From: Methylophilus medardensis
Lineage (GTDB): Bacteria > Pseudomonadota > Gammaproteobacteria > Burkholderiales > Methylophilaceae
Length of the DNA: 64,000 nt
Reading direction: 5' to 3' (one strand)
Assembly (NCBI RefSeq): GCF_006363915.1
Contig: NZ_CP040946.1
Within the stretch, counting starts at the first letter, position 1. Every line of letters begins with the position of its first letter. The notes under the pieces were generated by a model. That model was not told where the DNA came from, ran no database searches, and was given only the letters and a program-made list of their open reading frames with translations. The position numbers and the translations under genes are program-made. Below are positions 24,138 to 33,318 of this stretch, in pieces.

Positions 24138-24779
24138 TTACCAGTGCTGAATCACCAATTTAAGGCGGACTTCTTGCTGCTGGAGCTTGATGTTGTAGGG
24201 CAACTGTTCAAGTGCGCCGTTGAACGCCGTCTGACGGTAACCGTCATAGTCGATCTGCCATTGGTCTTGGTTGAGATTGGCCGGGCCGCCATGTGCAAGG
24301 TAGTTGGCTTGATACGGGCTATTCGCGTGTGGAATGCCTAAGATCCACTGCGTTAAGCCCGCCAGTGGCAAGCGCCAACCGAGCAGTTGCTCGGTGAGGC
24401 TGGCGGTGTCGGTCGCGCTATGCAGTTTGCCATTTTGATCAGTCAACGTCACTGTTTGTGCGGTGCGTTGAATCAGGGCGACTTGTTGTCCAAGCGGACT
24501 AAAAATGCGCATGGTATCTAATTGCGCTTCATGTTGCCATGCCATGCGCGCTGTGTAGCCCTTGCCGGCGTATTGCACTGCCAGCTTTGCCTCTAGCGCA
24601 AATGCTTGCGTTGCTTGCAAGCGTTGGGTTCGTGAAAGTGCATCGCTACTGGCTGCGGGCTGTGTCTGCGGGGCCGGCAAGGTGCTGCAGCCGACTGCTG
24701 ACATGCTCAACAAACAAGACAATATGCGCAAACCAGCGCTGGGACGCCAGCGCCGAGGCAGCGGTTGCGACAGACGCAT
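24138..24779 (-). CDS. lolB: Outer-membrane lipoprotein receptor LolB
   Basis: 213 residues from the ATG at 24779. A lipoprotein signal ends SAVGC (Cys31). The mature part shows the LolB fold signature: FALEAKLAVQYAGKGYTARMAWQHEAQLDTMRIFSPLGQ (cited in pieces: LAVQYAGKGYTA, TMRIFSPLGQ), LLGWRLPLAGLTQWILG, then QIDYDGYR. It accepts lipoproteins from LolA and inserts them in the outer membrane. It begins inside or next to the stop of the TPR gene (TGA 24785-24787), so the two are cotranscribed. Confidence 0.93.
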   Translation of the reverse strand: MRLSQPLPRRWRPSAGLRILSCLLSMSAVGCSTLPAPQTQPAASSDALSRTQRLQATQAFALEAKLAVQYAGKGYTARMAWQHEAQLDTMRIFSPLGQQVALIQRTAQTVTLTDQNGKLHSATDTASLTEQLLGWRLPLAGLTQWILGIPHANSPYQANYLAHGGPANLNQDQWQIDYDGYRQTAFNGALEQLPYNIKLQQQEVRLKLVIQHW

Positions 24780-24784
24780 CACAA

Positions 24785-26485
24785 TCACGATTTTAGTTTT
24801 TTCGCGGTCGCGACCAGCAGTTCGTTGTCAGGGTTGGCCGACAGTGCTTGCTCCAGAATACGCTGCGCTTCTTCACGTTGACCTTGTTTCCACAACACTT
24901 CGGCCAAGTGAGCAGCAATTTCAGGATCTTGCTGAATGCCATAGGCGCGACGGAGTTGTTCGCTGGCATGTCCTAAATCCCCCAGGCGATAGTAGACCCA
25001 GCCAAGGCTATCCATGATGTAATGATCTTCAGGCGCGAGCTTGGTCGCTGTCTCAATCAGGGTCTTTGCTTCCATTAATTTGATATTGCGATCGGCATAA
25101 GAATAGCCCAGTGCATTATAGGCAGGGGCCATGTCAGGTTTGCTTTTGATGACCTTGTACAGGGTCTCTTCCATGATGTCGAATTTGCCTTTGCGCTCGG
25201 CGTTCAGTGCAAAGTCGTACAGTAATTCAGGGCTCTCAGGAAAGCTTTGCGTGGCTTTTTCAAGCAACATATAAGCCTCATCAGTACGTTTGGCCTGGTT
25301 CAACAGCAGCGCTTGGTTTTGAATCACCATCGCTTGTTGCTCCGGGCTTAAGCCGTCGACATTGTCCAACATAGTGATCGCGGCATCGACGCCATCGCGG
25401 CGAGCAATGATCGAAGCGGCAGCGAGACGGCCAGCCAAAAATTGCTCACCATCGGTGATTTTGTCAAACCACTGCAGGGCGCGCGTGTCTTGCTTTTGTT
25501 CAGCGGCAGATCTGCCCAAATTAAAAAACACCTTGTTGGGCTCTTTAAAGCCAACCTGCAGGCCGTGCTCGAGTGACTGATCGGCAAATGCATACTCTTT
25601 CGCATCCAAAGCCAGCAAGCCAACAATCACATTCATCTCTGGATTATTTTGATGACGTTCTAGCAGCTTGGTAAATTCTACTTTAGCGTCTGTGGTATTT
25701 TTTTGTACCAACAACGCGCGGGCCAGCGCCAGCCGAATCTGGTCAGCCTCAGGGTAAGTCTTTAAAAAGTCGCGATAAAAAGCGATGCCTTTTTGTGGAT
25801 CTTGTTCACTCAGCATTTGCCCGCGGATTTGTGCAGGCGGCTCCCAGCCTGGGCGCAGTTTAGAAGCTTCTTTAAGCTCGGTGACCATCAACGGTTCATT
25901 GTGCGCAAAGTAGGCCGCTTGTGAGATTGCAAAGCGCGCTTCTGGGAGTTTTGGGTAAGGTTTCGCCAGTAACTGAATCGCTTCCAATACACTGGTTTTG
26001 TCCGTCACCCGCATCATCAGGCTATTCAATTCCATAAATGCGTTTGGACGGATGTTGTCGTTCGCAAGCACCTTTTGAATCTGTGGGATGGCTTTTTTTA
26101 GGTTGCCATTGGCAATTAAAAGTTGTGTGGCAGTTTGTGCAGCAGGAATCGAGTCTGGCGCTAATTCTGACCAAAGCTCAGCCGAGGGCAGTGCGAGTTG
26201 CGGGGTGCGTGCAATGGTGGCGGCTTGCGTCGCGCGCTCTGCCAGCAGCGGGTCACGCGTTTGCTTGGCTAAATCGAGGAACAACTGACCCGCGAGTACA
26301 AACTCTCCGCGCTGCGCCGCGACTTCACCTAATAGATATTTGTAAACAAACTCAGCGGTCGGAGTGGTGATGGTTGGCGAGTTGCTGGCAGACCATGCTG
26401 GACTAGTCAATAACGCCAGACAAAGTGCTAACGTGCTGCGGCGCTTGGCGGTAGGTTTGCGCGTAAAACGGCTGGTTTGGGGCAT
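24785..26485 (-). CDS. Exported tetratricopeptide-repeat protein
   Basis: 566 residues, started at 26485 with AGGA upstream. A signal peptide ends about LLTSPAWSA. Tandem helical TPR units fill the rest, for example LAPEDHYIMDSLGWVYYRLGD and EIAAHLAEVLWKQGQREEAQ near the C-terminus. This TPR gene stands before lolB-ispE in many betaproteobacteria; its role in envelope assembly is presumed but not defined. No enzymatic motif is seen. Confidence 0.88.
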   Translation of the reverse strand: MPQTSRFTRKPTAKRRSTLALCLALLTSPAWSASNSPTITTPTAEFVYKYLLGEVAAQRGEFVLAGQLFLDLAKQTRDPLLAERATQAATIARTPQLALPSAELWSELAPDSIPAAQTATQLLIANGNLKKAIPQIQKVLANDNIRPNAFMELNSLMMRVTDKTSVLEAIQLLAKPYPKLPEARFAISQAAYFAHNEPLMVTELKEASKLRPGWEPPAQIRGQMLSEQDPQKGIAFYRDFLKTYPEADQIRLALARALLVQKNTTDAKVEFTKLLERHQNNPEMNVIVGLLALDAKEYAFADQSLEHGLQVGFKEPNKVFFNLGRSAAEQKQDTRALQWFDKITDGEQFLAGRLAAASIIARRDGVDAAITMLDNVDGLSPEQQAMVIQNQALLLNQAKRTDEAYMLLEKATQSFPESPELLYDFALNAERKGKFDIMEETLYKVIKSKPDMAPAYNALGYSYADRNIKLMEAKTLIETATKLAPEDHYIMDSLGWVYYRLGDLGHASEQLRRAYGIQQDPEIAAHLAEVLWKQGQREEAQRILEQALSANPDNELLVATAKKLKS

Positions 26486-26780
26486 GCTGAATTCCTGTGT
26501 AGGTGGACTGTTTAGGGACAGTGTCATGGCTAGGTTTTAGTCGTCGGGTTATGATGTTGAATTGTTGTTTAGTCCGTGACAGTTGCGGCAAGTTCATCCA
26601 TAATGTGCGATTTGTAACTGAATTGTAATTAACAGTTCGGCGCAGGTGGAAACCTCAGTAACAAGAGTCGTTTCAGCACTATAACTTTTTGATGAAATCT
26701 TTGTCTAGGAATTTGCAGATTGACCTACACATGGTTAATACGAGCAAATGTCCCCTAGTCGGTAGGTGTGTGAAAGAATC

Positions 26781-27728
26781 ATGGCAAATTTGACAGTTGA
26801 AGCAATCGAATTGACCCGCTTATATGGCGGTCGCGCGGCGGTCAGTGACGTGACCTTTAGTTTACAGCAAGGGCAGGTGCTCGGTTTTCTCGGCCCCAAT
26901 GGCGCCGGTAAATCGACTACCATGAAAATGTTGACAGGCAATTTAGCGCCCAGCGCAGGCAGCGTGAAAATCTGTGGCATCGATATGATCGAGCAGCCCA
27001 AAGAGGCCAAAGCATTGATTGGTTACTTGCCAGAAATGCGTCCTTTATATAAAGAATTCACGGTGGATGAGTATTTAACCATCGCAGCCCGCTTGCACAA
27101 TGTGTCCAGTAAACATATCAAAAAAGCAGTAGAGCACGCCAAAGAGCGCTGTGGTTTAACCCACATGAGTAAGCGTCTGATTGAAAACTTATCCAACGGA
27201 TATCAACAGCGTGTAGGCATTGCGCAGGCGATTATTCATCAGCCAATGGTGGTGATTTTGGATGAGCCGACCGTCGGTCTAGACCCGATTCAGATTCGTG
27301 ATATTCGTGCGCTGATTAAAGAGATCGGTGAGGCCCACAGCGTGATCGTGTCTACCCATATTCTGCCCGAAGTCGAGATGGTGTGTGACCATGTACAAAT
27401 CATCGACAAAGGCAAACTGGTGTTTAATGGCGGCATTGAAGTGCTGAAACAGCAACGGATTGGTAACAAGTTGCTGGTCGGTCTGCGCCAGTCGCCAGAC
27501 GCCGCCCAATTAGCCGCCATCCCTGGTGTGGCTGAGGTCGAACCCGCGGATGGCTTGTGGCGCATCCGTTTTCATGAGGGCAGTCAACCGCATGAAGCGA
27601 TTGTGCAAGCTGCCGTACAGCAAGGTTGGGGCCTGTACCATATTGCACCGGACCAGACCAGTCTTGAAGATGTGTTTGTGCAACTGACTTACCACGAAAC
27701 GACATCGACAGATGCCAAGGCTGCCTAG
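26781..27728 (+). CDS. ABC transporter ATP-binding protein (GldA-like)
   Basis: 315 residues from MANLTVEAIEL. Walker A GPNGAGKST (38-46), Q-loop region YLPEMRPLYKEFTV, signature LSNGYQQRVGIAQ, Walker B VVILDEPTVGLDP and the switch His in VSTHILPEVE are all intact. The C-terminal 90 residues resemble the extension of GldA/DrrA/NosF-type ATPases of ABC-2 exporters. It starts a four-gene operon with a permease, a GldG-like protein and a DUF4340 protein, spaced by about 20-30 bases. The ribosome site is weak (GAAAGAA). Confidence 0.93.
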   Translation: MANLTVEAIELTRLYGGRAAVSDVTFSLQQGQVLGFLGPNGAGKSTTMKMLTGNLAPSAGSVKICGIDMIEQPKEAKALIGYLPEMRPLYKEFTVDEYLTIAARLHNVSSKHIKKAVEHAKERCGLTHMSKRLIENLSNGYQQRVGIAQAIIHQPMVVILDEPTVGLDPIQIRDIRALIKEIGEAHSVIVSTHILPEVEMVCDHVQIIDKGKLVFNGGIEVLKQQRIGNKLLVGLRQSPDAAQLAAIPGVAEVEPADGLWRIRFHEGSQPHEAIVQAAVQQGWGLYHIAPDQTSLEDVFVQLTYHETTSTDAKAA

Positions 27729-27749
27729 GCCGACATTGAGAGATCCAGT

Positions 27750-28493
27750 ATGTTGAATATTGCAAGAAAAGAAATTAAAAGTATGTTCGCCTCGCCGATG
27801 GGGTGGATTATTTTGGCATTGCTTACCTTTTCGTTTGGCGCGTATTACTTAAACGGGGTGAATAATTACTTCGAAGTGATGTCCGGCTCGATTCGTCCGG
27901 CCGAACGCATCGGCGTGACGCAGTTTGTTGGCCAAACGGTCTATGGTTTAGCCTCCTTTATTATGCTGTTCGCGGTGCCGCTACTCTCCATGCGCTTGAT
28001 TGCAGAAGAACGCCGCAGCCAAACCCTCCCGTTTTTGTTCAGTGCGCCCTTGTCTATTAGCGAGATTGTGGTGGGTAAGTTTTTAGGGCTGGTGGTGTTT
28101 TTGAGCATTTTGGTGGTGTACATCGCGGTGATGCTGTCTACCTTGAACATCTGGGCAGATGTGGATTTTGGCTATATTGTGGCTAACTCTCTTGGGCTGC
28201 TGTTGCTGGTCTCGAGCTTTGCCGCGCTCGGTTTGTATTTCTCCAGCCTGACTGCGCAGCCCATTATTGCCGGCATTCTGAGTTTTATCGCTTTGTTTGT
28301 GCTGATGATTCTGGACCGTTTTTTCGCCGGTGATCCGACCAGTACCATGCTCAAATTTTCGCTGATGCGACATTTTCAGTCGTTTGCCGGCGGCTTGATT
28401 GATACGGCGGATTTGGCTTACTTCGGCCTGTTTATCCTCACTTTTATTACACTGACGATTCGTCGTCTTGATGCAGATCGTTTGCGCGGTTAA
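27750..28493 (+). CDS. ABC-2 type permease (GldF-like)
   Basis: 247 residues with six hydrophobic segments, beginning MLNIARKEIKSMFASPMGWI, the usual opening of ABC-2 permeases where the RKE-containing helix touches the ATPase. LIAEERRSQTLPFLFSAPLSI is the conserved cytoplasmic coupling region. It lies 21 bases after the ATPase gene. Together with the next gene it forms the exporter known as Gld-like because of its similarity to Bacteroidetes gliding genes gldA/F/G; no gliding function is implied. Confidence 0.9.
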   Translation: MLNIARKEIKSMFASPMGWIILALLTFSFGAYYLNGVNNYFEVMSGSIRPAERIGVTQFVGQTVYGLASFIMLFAVPLLSMRLIAEERRSQTLPFLFSAPLSISEIVVGKFLGLVVFLSILVVYIAVMLSTLNIWADVDFGYIVANSLGLLLLVSSFAALGLYFSSLTAQPIIAGILSFIALFVLMILDRFFAGDPTSTMLKFSLMRHFQSFAGGLIDTADLAYFGLFILTFITLTIRRLDADRLRG

Positions 28494-28522
28494 ACGCGAA
28501 TTGTTTTGAGCTTGAAAGCATT

Positions 28523-29917
28523 ATGAAAATTAACCGTAAATTTAGATGGCAACTGTTGGCACAAAATTGGATGTTTGTGCTGGTGTTTTTGGCTCTGGTG
28601 GTGATGTTGGGCTTTTTATCCAGCCAATACCGCTGGGCCAAAGATATTACCCAAGCTAACCGTAATATCCTGACGCAAGGCAGCGTGAATGTGCTCAAGC
28701 AGATGGAGGGCGATATCAATATTACGGTCTATGCGACCAACGACGACGCTAACAATGGCGACACTTTCCGCAAAGGAATGTTGGATTTTGTGGCGCGTTA
28801 TCAGCGCGAAAAAAAGAATGTGTTCATCAAGTTCATCAACCCCTCAGAAGAGCCTAAGCTGGCGCAAGAGGCGGGCGTGAAAGTCGATGGTGAGACCATC
28901 GTCGAATATAACAAACGCAGTGAACATATCTCGCCGCCGTTTGCCGAGCAAGAAATGACTAATCTGTTGGTGCGGTTGTCACGCACCAACAATCAGCCAG
29001 TGATGTACCTCGACGGCCATGGCGAGCGGCTGTTGCAAGGCCTTAAAAACCACGATTTGGGTGAGTTTGGTAAACAACTGGAAAGCAAAGGCTTCAAATT
29101 TGCCAACCCTGATCTGACGATTGCGCAAGCAGTGCCGGCCAATGGCGCCATGCTGGTGATTGCTGCACCGCAAGTGGATATCAGCGCGGTAGAAGCCAAA
29201 AAAATCAAGGCGTATATCGAATCCGGTGGCAATGTGTTGTGGCTGCTTGATGACGATAACCTGCATGGGCTGCAAGAGGTCGCGGAATACCTTGGTATTA
29301 AGGTGTCTGCCGGCATTGTGGTTGACCGTGCGGCAGAACAATATGGCGCGGATCCTAAAATGGCGTTTGCCAGTTTGTATGGCGATCATCCAATTACGCG
29401 CAATTTCATGCTGCGTACGGTGTTTCCCGAGGCGCACCAAGTGGATGGTCAGGCCTCCGATGATCTCGGCTGGAAAGTCGGTCGTTTAATTGATGTGGCG
29501 CCCAACGGCTGGCTAGAATCTGACAAAATTCCAGCGGGTGCACAAAACCTCAAAGTGAGTTTTGATGCGGGCAAAGACAAGGCAGGTCCGATTAATGTAG
29601 GCGTGGCACTTGAGCGCACTTATGGCAAAAAAGGTCAGCGTGTGGTGGTGATTGGTAATGCCAATTTTCTGGCAAATACGTTTATTACCAATGGCGGCAA
29701 TCTGGATCTGGGCATCAATATTGTCAACTGGTTAGCCGGTGATGATCGTCTGATTACTATACAGCCAATGCCACTCAAGGATATCAATGTCACTATTCCA
29801 GCGACAGATCAAGGCCGCTTGGTGGCTTGGATCGTCTTCCATGCCTTCCAATATTTGATTCCAATTGGGTTGTTTGTGGCGGGCTTTTTATTGTGGTGGA
29901 AGCGCCGCAAGGCCTAA
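28523..29917 (+). CDS. GldG-like ABC transporter auxiliary protein
   Basis: 464 residues: a membrane helix at about 13-33, a large periplasmic region (GldG/ABC_transp_aux domain) with VMYLDGHGERLLQGLKN, ANGAMLVIAAPQVDIS and GNVLWLLDDDN, and a C-terminal membrane helix before the charged tail WWKRRKA. The periplasmic part resembles an IFT52-like Rossmann domain. The protein is assumed to work with the permease; its substrate is unknown. Confidence 0.88.
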   Translation: MKINRKFRWQLLAQNWMFVLVFLALVVMLGFLSSQYRWAKDITQANRNILTQGSVNVLKQMEGDINITVYATNDDANNGDTFRKGMLDFVARYQREKKNVFIKFINPSEEPKLAQEAGVKVDGETIVEYNKRSEHISPPFAEQEMTNLLVRLSRTNNQPVMYLDGHGERLLQGLKNHDLGEFGKQLESKGFKFANPDLTIAQAVPANGAMLVIAAPQVDISAVEAKKIKAYIESGGNVLWLLDDDNLHGLQEVAEYLGIKVSAGIVVDRAAEQYGADPKMAFASLYGDHPITRNFMLRTVFPEAHQVDGQASDDLGWKVGRLIDVAPNGWLESDKIPAGAQNLKVSFDAGKDKAGPINVGVALERTYGKKGQRVVVIGNANFLANTFITNGGNLDLGINIVNWLAGDDRLITIQPMPLKDINVTIPATDQGRLVAWIVFHAFQYLIPIGLFVAGFLLWWKRRKA

Positions 29918-29948
29918 TGTCAAACGATCAGGCTGTCGGAGTGGTGTC

Positions 29949-30851
29949 ATGAAAAAAAGATGGATATTAAATCTGTTGTTGTTGGCAGTGGTGGTTGGCA
30001 TTGCGCTGTTCTTGCATTTAAAACCCCAAGCGCAAACTGGCGTGGGCAAGTTTGAAGTCTCTCAGCTCAAAATGGCAGACTTTAACCAAGTCAAAGCGGA
30101 GTTTCCAGCCAAAGCCCCCACCATCTTTGAAAAGGTGGATGGCTATTGGATGATGCGTAAACCCTATGCGGCACGGGCAGACCAAGCTTCGGTGCAACGC
30201 GTCATGTCGATTATTGCCGCCACGACGATGACGAAATTGCCGTTGCTGGACCCGGCAAAGTATGGCTTGGATCAACCTGTTTTAAAGTTGACCCTGTCAG
30301 GTAGCAAGGGTGAGCAAGTGTTTACATTCGGCACTTATAATCCGGTGTCTGAAGAACAGTATGTGGCATATGCCGGGCAAGTGTATTTATTAGGCGGTCA
30401 ATATAGCGAGGCTGCGGCCACGCAGCCCATCGAGATGGTCGACAAAACGCCTTTATCCCCCGCCGAGCGTAAACAGCTGGCGGGCTTCGATTTGGCGCAC
30501 CTTGAGCAATGGGAAGAAAATGCACTGAAAGTGGTGTTGTCTAGCCAAGGTCAATGGTCAGTGAATGTGACGAACGCGAAACCGACACAAAATGAAATGA
30601 ACGAGTGGATGGATTTTAGCTGGTTGCAATCACAAGCCACCTCGGTTGAATTCTATTCACCTGACCGTAAACAAACTTATCCCTCATTTGAGGTGGTGTT
30701 GCGCAACGGCAAAAAAGTGCATTTTGATAAGCTGCAAGAGTCGCCAGAATATTTGCTAGCGCGCCCAGACGAAGGCATTATTTATCACTTCACGAATGAT
30801 GCTGGCTTTACCATGGTGAATCCGCCCGTGAATATCCAAGCGGCTAAGTAA
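29949..30851 (+). CDS. DUF4340-containing membrane-anchored protein
   Basis: 300 residues from MKKRWILNLLLLAVVVG, which forms an N-terminal anchor helix. The rest is DUF4340-like, with repeated units around MMRKPYAARADQASVQRVMSII, KYGLDQPVLKLTLSG and FTFGTYNPVSEEQYVAY. Such genes regularly follow GldG-like genes in proteobacteria, so it is probably the fourth part of the same envelope exporter. Biochemical role unknown. It is 6 bases from mutM. Confidence 0.85.
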   Translation: MKKRWILNLLLLAVVVGIALFLHLKPQAQTGVGKFEVSQLKMADFNQVKAEFPAKAPTIFEKVDGYWMMRKPYAARADQASVQRVMSIIAATTMTKLPLLDPAKYGLDQPVLKLTLSGSKGEQVFTFGTYNPVSEEQYVAYAGQVYLLGGQYSEAAATQPIEMVDKTPLSPAERKQLAGFDLAHLEQWEENALKVVLSSQGQWSVNVTNAKPTQNEMNEWMDFSWLQSQATSVEFYSPDRKQTYPSFEVVLRNGKKVHFDKLQESPEYLLARPDEGIIYHFTNDAGFTMVNPPVNIQAAK

Positions 30852-30857
30852 AGCGCC

Positions 30858-31706
30858 ATGCCTGAATTACCCGAGGTAGAGGTCACGCGACGCGGGTTAT
30901 TGCCTGTGGAAGGCGCAAAAATCTCACAAGTCACCATCCGTCACCATGGTTTGCGTTGGCCGATCCCTGCAGCGTTGCCGCAATATTTAGAGGGACGACG
31001 TCTGTTGCGGCTCACACGCCGCGCGAAGTATATTTTGGCTGACATCGGTCAGACGCAGACAGAAGGTGTGCTACTACTGCACTTAGGCATGTCAGGTCGC
31101 TTGTGTTTGCTTGACCGTGACTATCCCGCCGAAAAACATGATCACTTTGACCTAAAATTTGAAGATGGGCGCGTGATTCGTTTGCGTGACCCGCGGCGCT
31201 TCGGGGCCGTGCTGTGGCTAGACAATCCCCCCATGCAACATGCTTTGCTGGCCAGCCTAGGGCCTGAGCCGCTCGAATCTAGTTTTAATGCGGATTATTT
31301 GCATGCTCAACTGGCTAGCCGCTCGGCTTCGATTAAAACTTCTATCATGGATGCGCATGTCGTGGTGGGTGTTGGCAACATCTATGCGAGTGAATCTTTG
31401 TTTCGTGCGCGCATACACCCCGAAATACCGGCCAAAGCCTTAAGCGTCGCGCAATGCGCATTATTGGTGCAAGAGATCAAATCGACCTTGCTGGCGGCGT
31501 TAGAGGCGGGTGGGAGTAGTTTGCGCGATTTTTTTGGTGCTGATGGAAACCCCGGCTATTTTCAGCAGACCTATACCGTCTATGGTCGCACCGGTGAGCC
31601 ATGCCGGGTGTGCTCGCAGCCGATTCAAAATATTCGTCTTGGTCAGCGTTCGACTTTTTATTGCGCGCACTGTCAGCCACGCCAAACACACCCCTTAAAA
31701 AAATAA
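30858..31706 (+). CDS. mutM: Formamidopyrimidine-DNA glycosylase
   Basis: 282 residues. MPELPEVEVTRRGL with the catalytic Pro2 and Glu3, LRLTRRAKYILAD with the conserved Lys, LHLGMSGRL, DPRRFGAV, VGVGNIYASE, and a C-terminal zinc finger CRVC...CAHC (200s-270s). It removes 8-oxoguanine and formamidopyrimidines from DNA. Slightly longer than E. coli MutM (269). It follows the ABC operon directly and may share its transcript. Confidence 0.97.
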   Translation: MPELPEVEVTRRGLLPVEGAKISQVTIRHHGLRWPIPAALPQYLEGRRLLRLTRRAKYILADIGQTQTEGVLLLHLGMSGRLCLLDRDYPAEKHDHFDLKFEDGRVIRLRDPRRFGAVLWLDNPPMQHALLASLGPEPLESSFNADYLHAQLASRSASIKTSIMDAHVVVGVGNIYASESLFRARIHPEIPAKALSVAQCALLVQEIKSTLLAALEAGGSSLRDFFGADGNPGYFQQTYTVYGRTGEPCRVCSQPIQNIRLGQRSTFYCAHCQPRQTHPLKK

Positions 31707-31726
31707 TGCCAGCCGCGGATGTAAGC

Positions 31727-33194
31727 TTATTCCGCTAAAGGGCTCACTTCGTCGCTATCCGGCATGATGCAGTTGCGTCCGGCGCGCTTGGCGGCATAGA
31801 GGTGATGATCTGCCCGCTCGACCACTTGGCCCAATGGCTCATCGCCATGCATTTCGGCAATCCCCGCACTGACAGTCATTTGCACCACCTGGTTACTAAA
31901 GTGGAATTGTAAGCCGGCCACGGCCGCACGGATCAATTCGGTAATGTCTCGGGCATGGTGCAGGTTGCAGCCAGCAAGGAGTACCAAGAACTCTTCGCCG
32001 CCCCAACGACACACCACATCCTCCGCACGGACGTGTGACTGAATGACTTGGGCAACCCTTGCCAGCACGCGATCGCCGGCCTCATGGCCGTAGGCGTCAT
32101 TGATGCTTTTGAATAAGTCGATATCGAGTAGCACCAGCGATAGCGTCTCGTCCCGACGTTTATTGCGCGCCAGCGCTTGTTTAAAATAAAACTCGAACAC
32201 CTGACGGCTGGCAACGCCCGTTAATTTGTCTTGGGTGGCCATCGTTTCCAGCTTGTCGTGATAGCCTCGCACGGCAAAGTGTGCCAGTGCCAGCACCACG
32301 ATACTGATGAATAAGGCTACCGCCAAATTGATGAAAAATGCGGTTTCAATGCGGTCAGAGGCTGGATCATTGACCTGTTCTACAATCAGGTACCAGTCAA
32401 ACTCTGGGACTAATCGGCTGTTTAAATACAGCATATTGCCGCTGCTGGTTTTGAAAGAGAACGTGGCGCTGGGTGAGGTCAGCACTTTGAGAAACGCTTT
32501 ATCCAGTCCCGCTTTATCTTGTAAGTGGATGGCCGAGCGATATTGGCTGCTTTGCAGCATGACTTCGCCCTGACGATTGACGAAGTAGATATCACGGCCA
32601 TAGCGTTTCTGATAGTTTTCAATCAGTGCGCCCACGGTTTGCAGCGATAGGCCAACTCCAATCACGCCGATGAATTGCCCCGCATTGTCTTCAATACGAT
32701 AGTTTACAAAAATGCTCAGTCGTTGATGATCCGCGGTGTCATGGTCGATGTTGATGACATAAGGCTGGTGGGACTGTTTGGCATCAAAGTACCAGTGGTC
32801 CTGCGGATTGGTGCTTGATACGCGCTTAAGTACGCCCGATGGGTGGTAATAGAGGCCGGAGCGTTCCGACACGAAAAACGCAGTGATGGTGTTATATTTT
32901 TTTTTGGATTTGTGCCAGATAATTGGTCATCTTGCTGGCGTCTTGCTCACCATCGTGGACCCAGTCAAATACAAACACATCATTCGCCATTAAAGATGAA
33001 ATCAATAATGGCTGCAGCAGATCGCGCTGAATCTCAGAGTAGATATTATCGCTGGTTAAAGGCAACATCTCTTGCTGCAGGCGATCTGTGAGCGAATCTT
33101 TGGCGACAAAGTAGCCAATGAGGCTGGTCGCCAAAAACCCAGCCAATACGATTGCGCTGAGAAGAACAGTATATAAGCGTTTGTTGACGACCAT
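31727..33194 (-). pseudogene. Membrane dCACHE-GGDEF diguanylate cyclase, frameshifted at an A9 run
   Basis: The N-terminal part (ATG 33194, MVVNKRLYTVLL, one membrane helix, start of a periplasmic sensor) stops at 32892. The rest, from FFVSERSGLYYHP, continues in another frame. The break is at nine A on the coding strand (T-run 32897-32905); eight A would join the frames as QKKYNTITAFFVSERSG. The second part holds the remaining dCACHE-like sensor, a membrane helix near 32290 and a GGDEF domain with an intact active site (RWGGEEF) and GYGHEAGDRVL-type substrate loop. The full protein would be about 488 residues. It is a true frameshift, a sequencing error in a homopolymer, or a slippage gene. 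Confidence 0.8.
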
Positions 33195-33318
33195 GAATCT
33201 TAAATCACCTAAAATCACGTGAAGCGAACAATACATTATGATCAATATAATGTGACTTTATTTGGGTGAATAGTCTGCTTTTTTGCGTGGTATTTGAGTG
33301 TTTGGATTGGTTTGCCTA

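Noticed and set aside
24539..25017. Overlapping plus-strand frames opposite lolB and the TPR gene
   Set aside because: Antisense shadows of conserved genes without ribosome sites or domain signatures.
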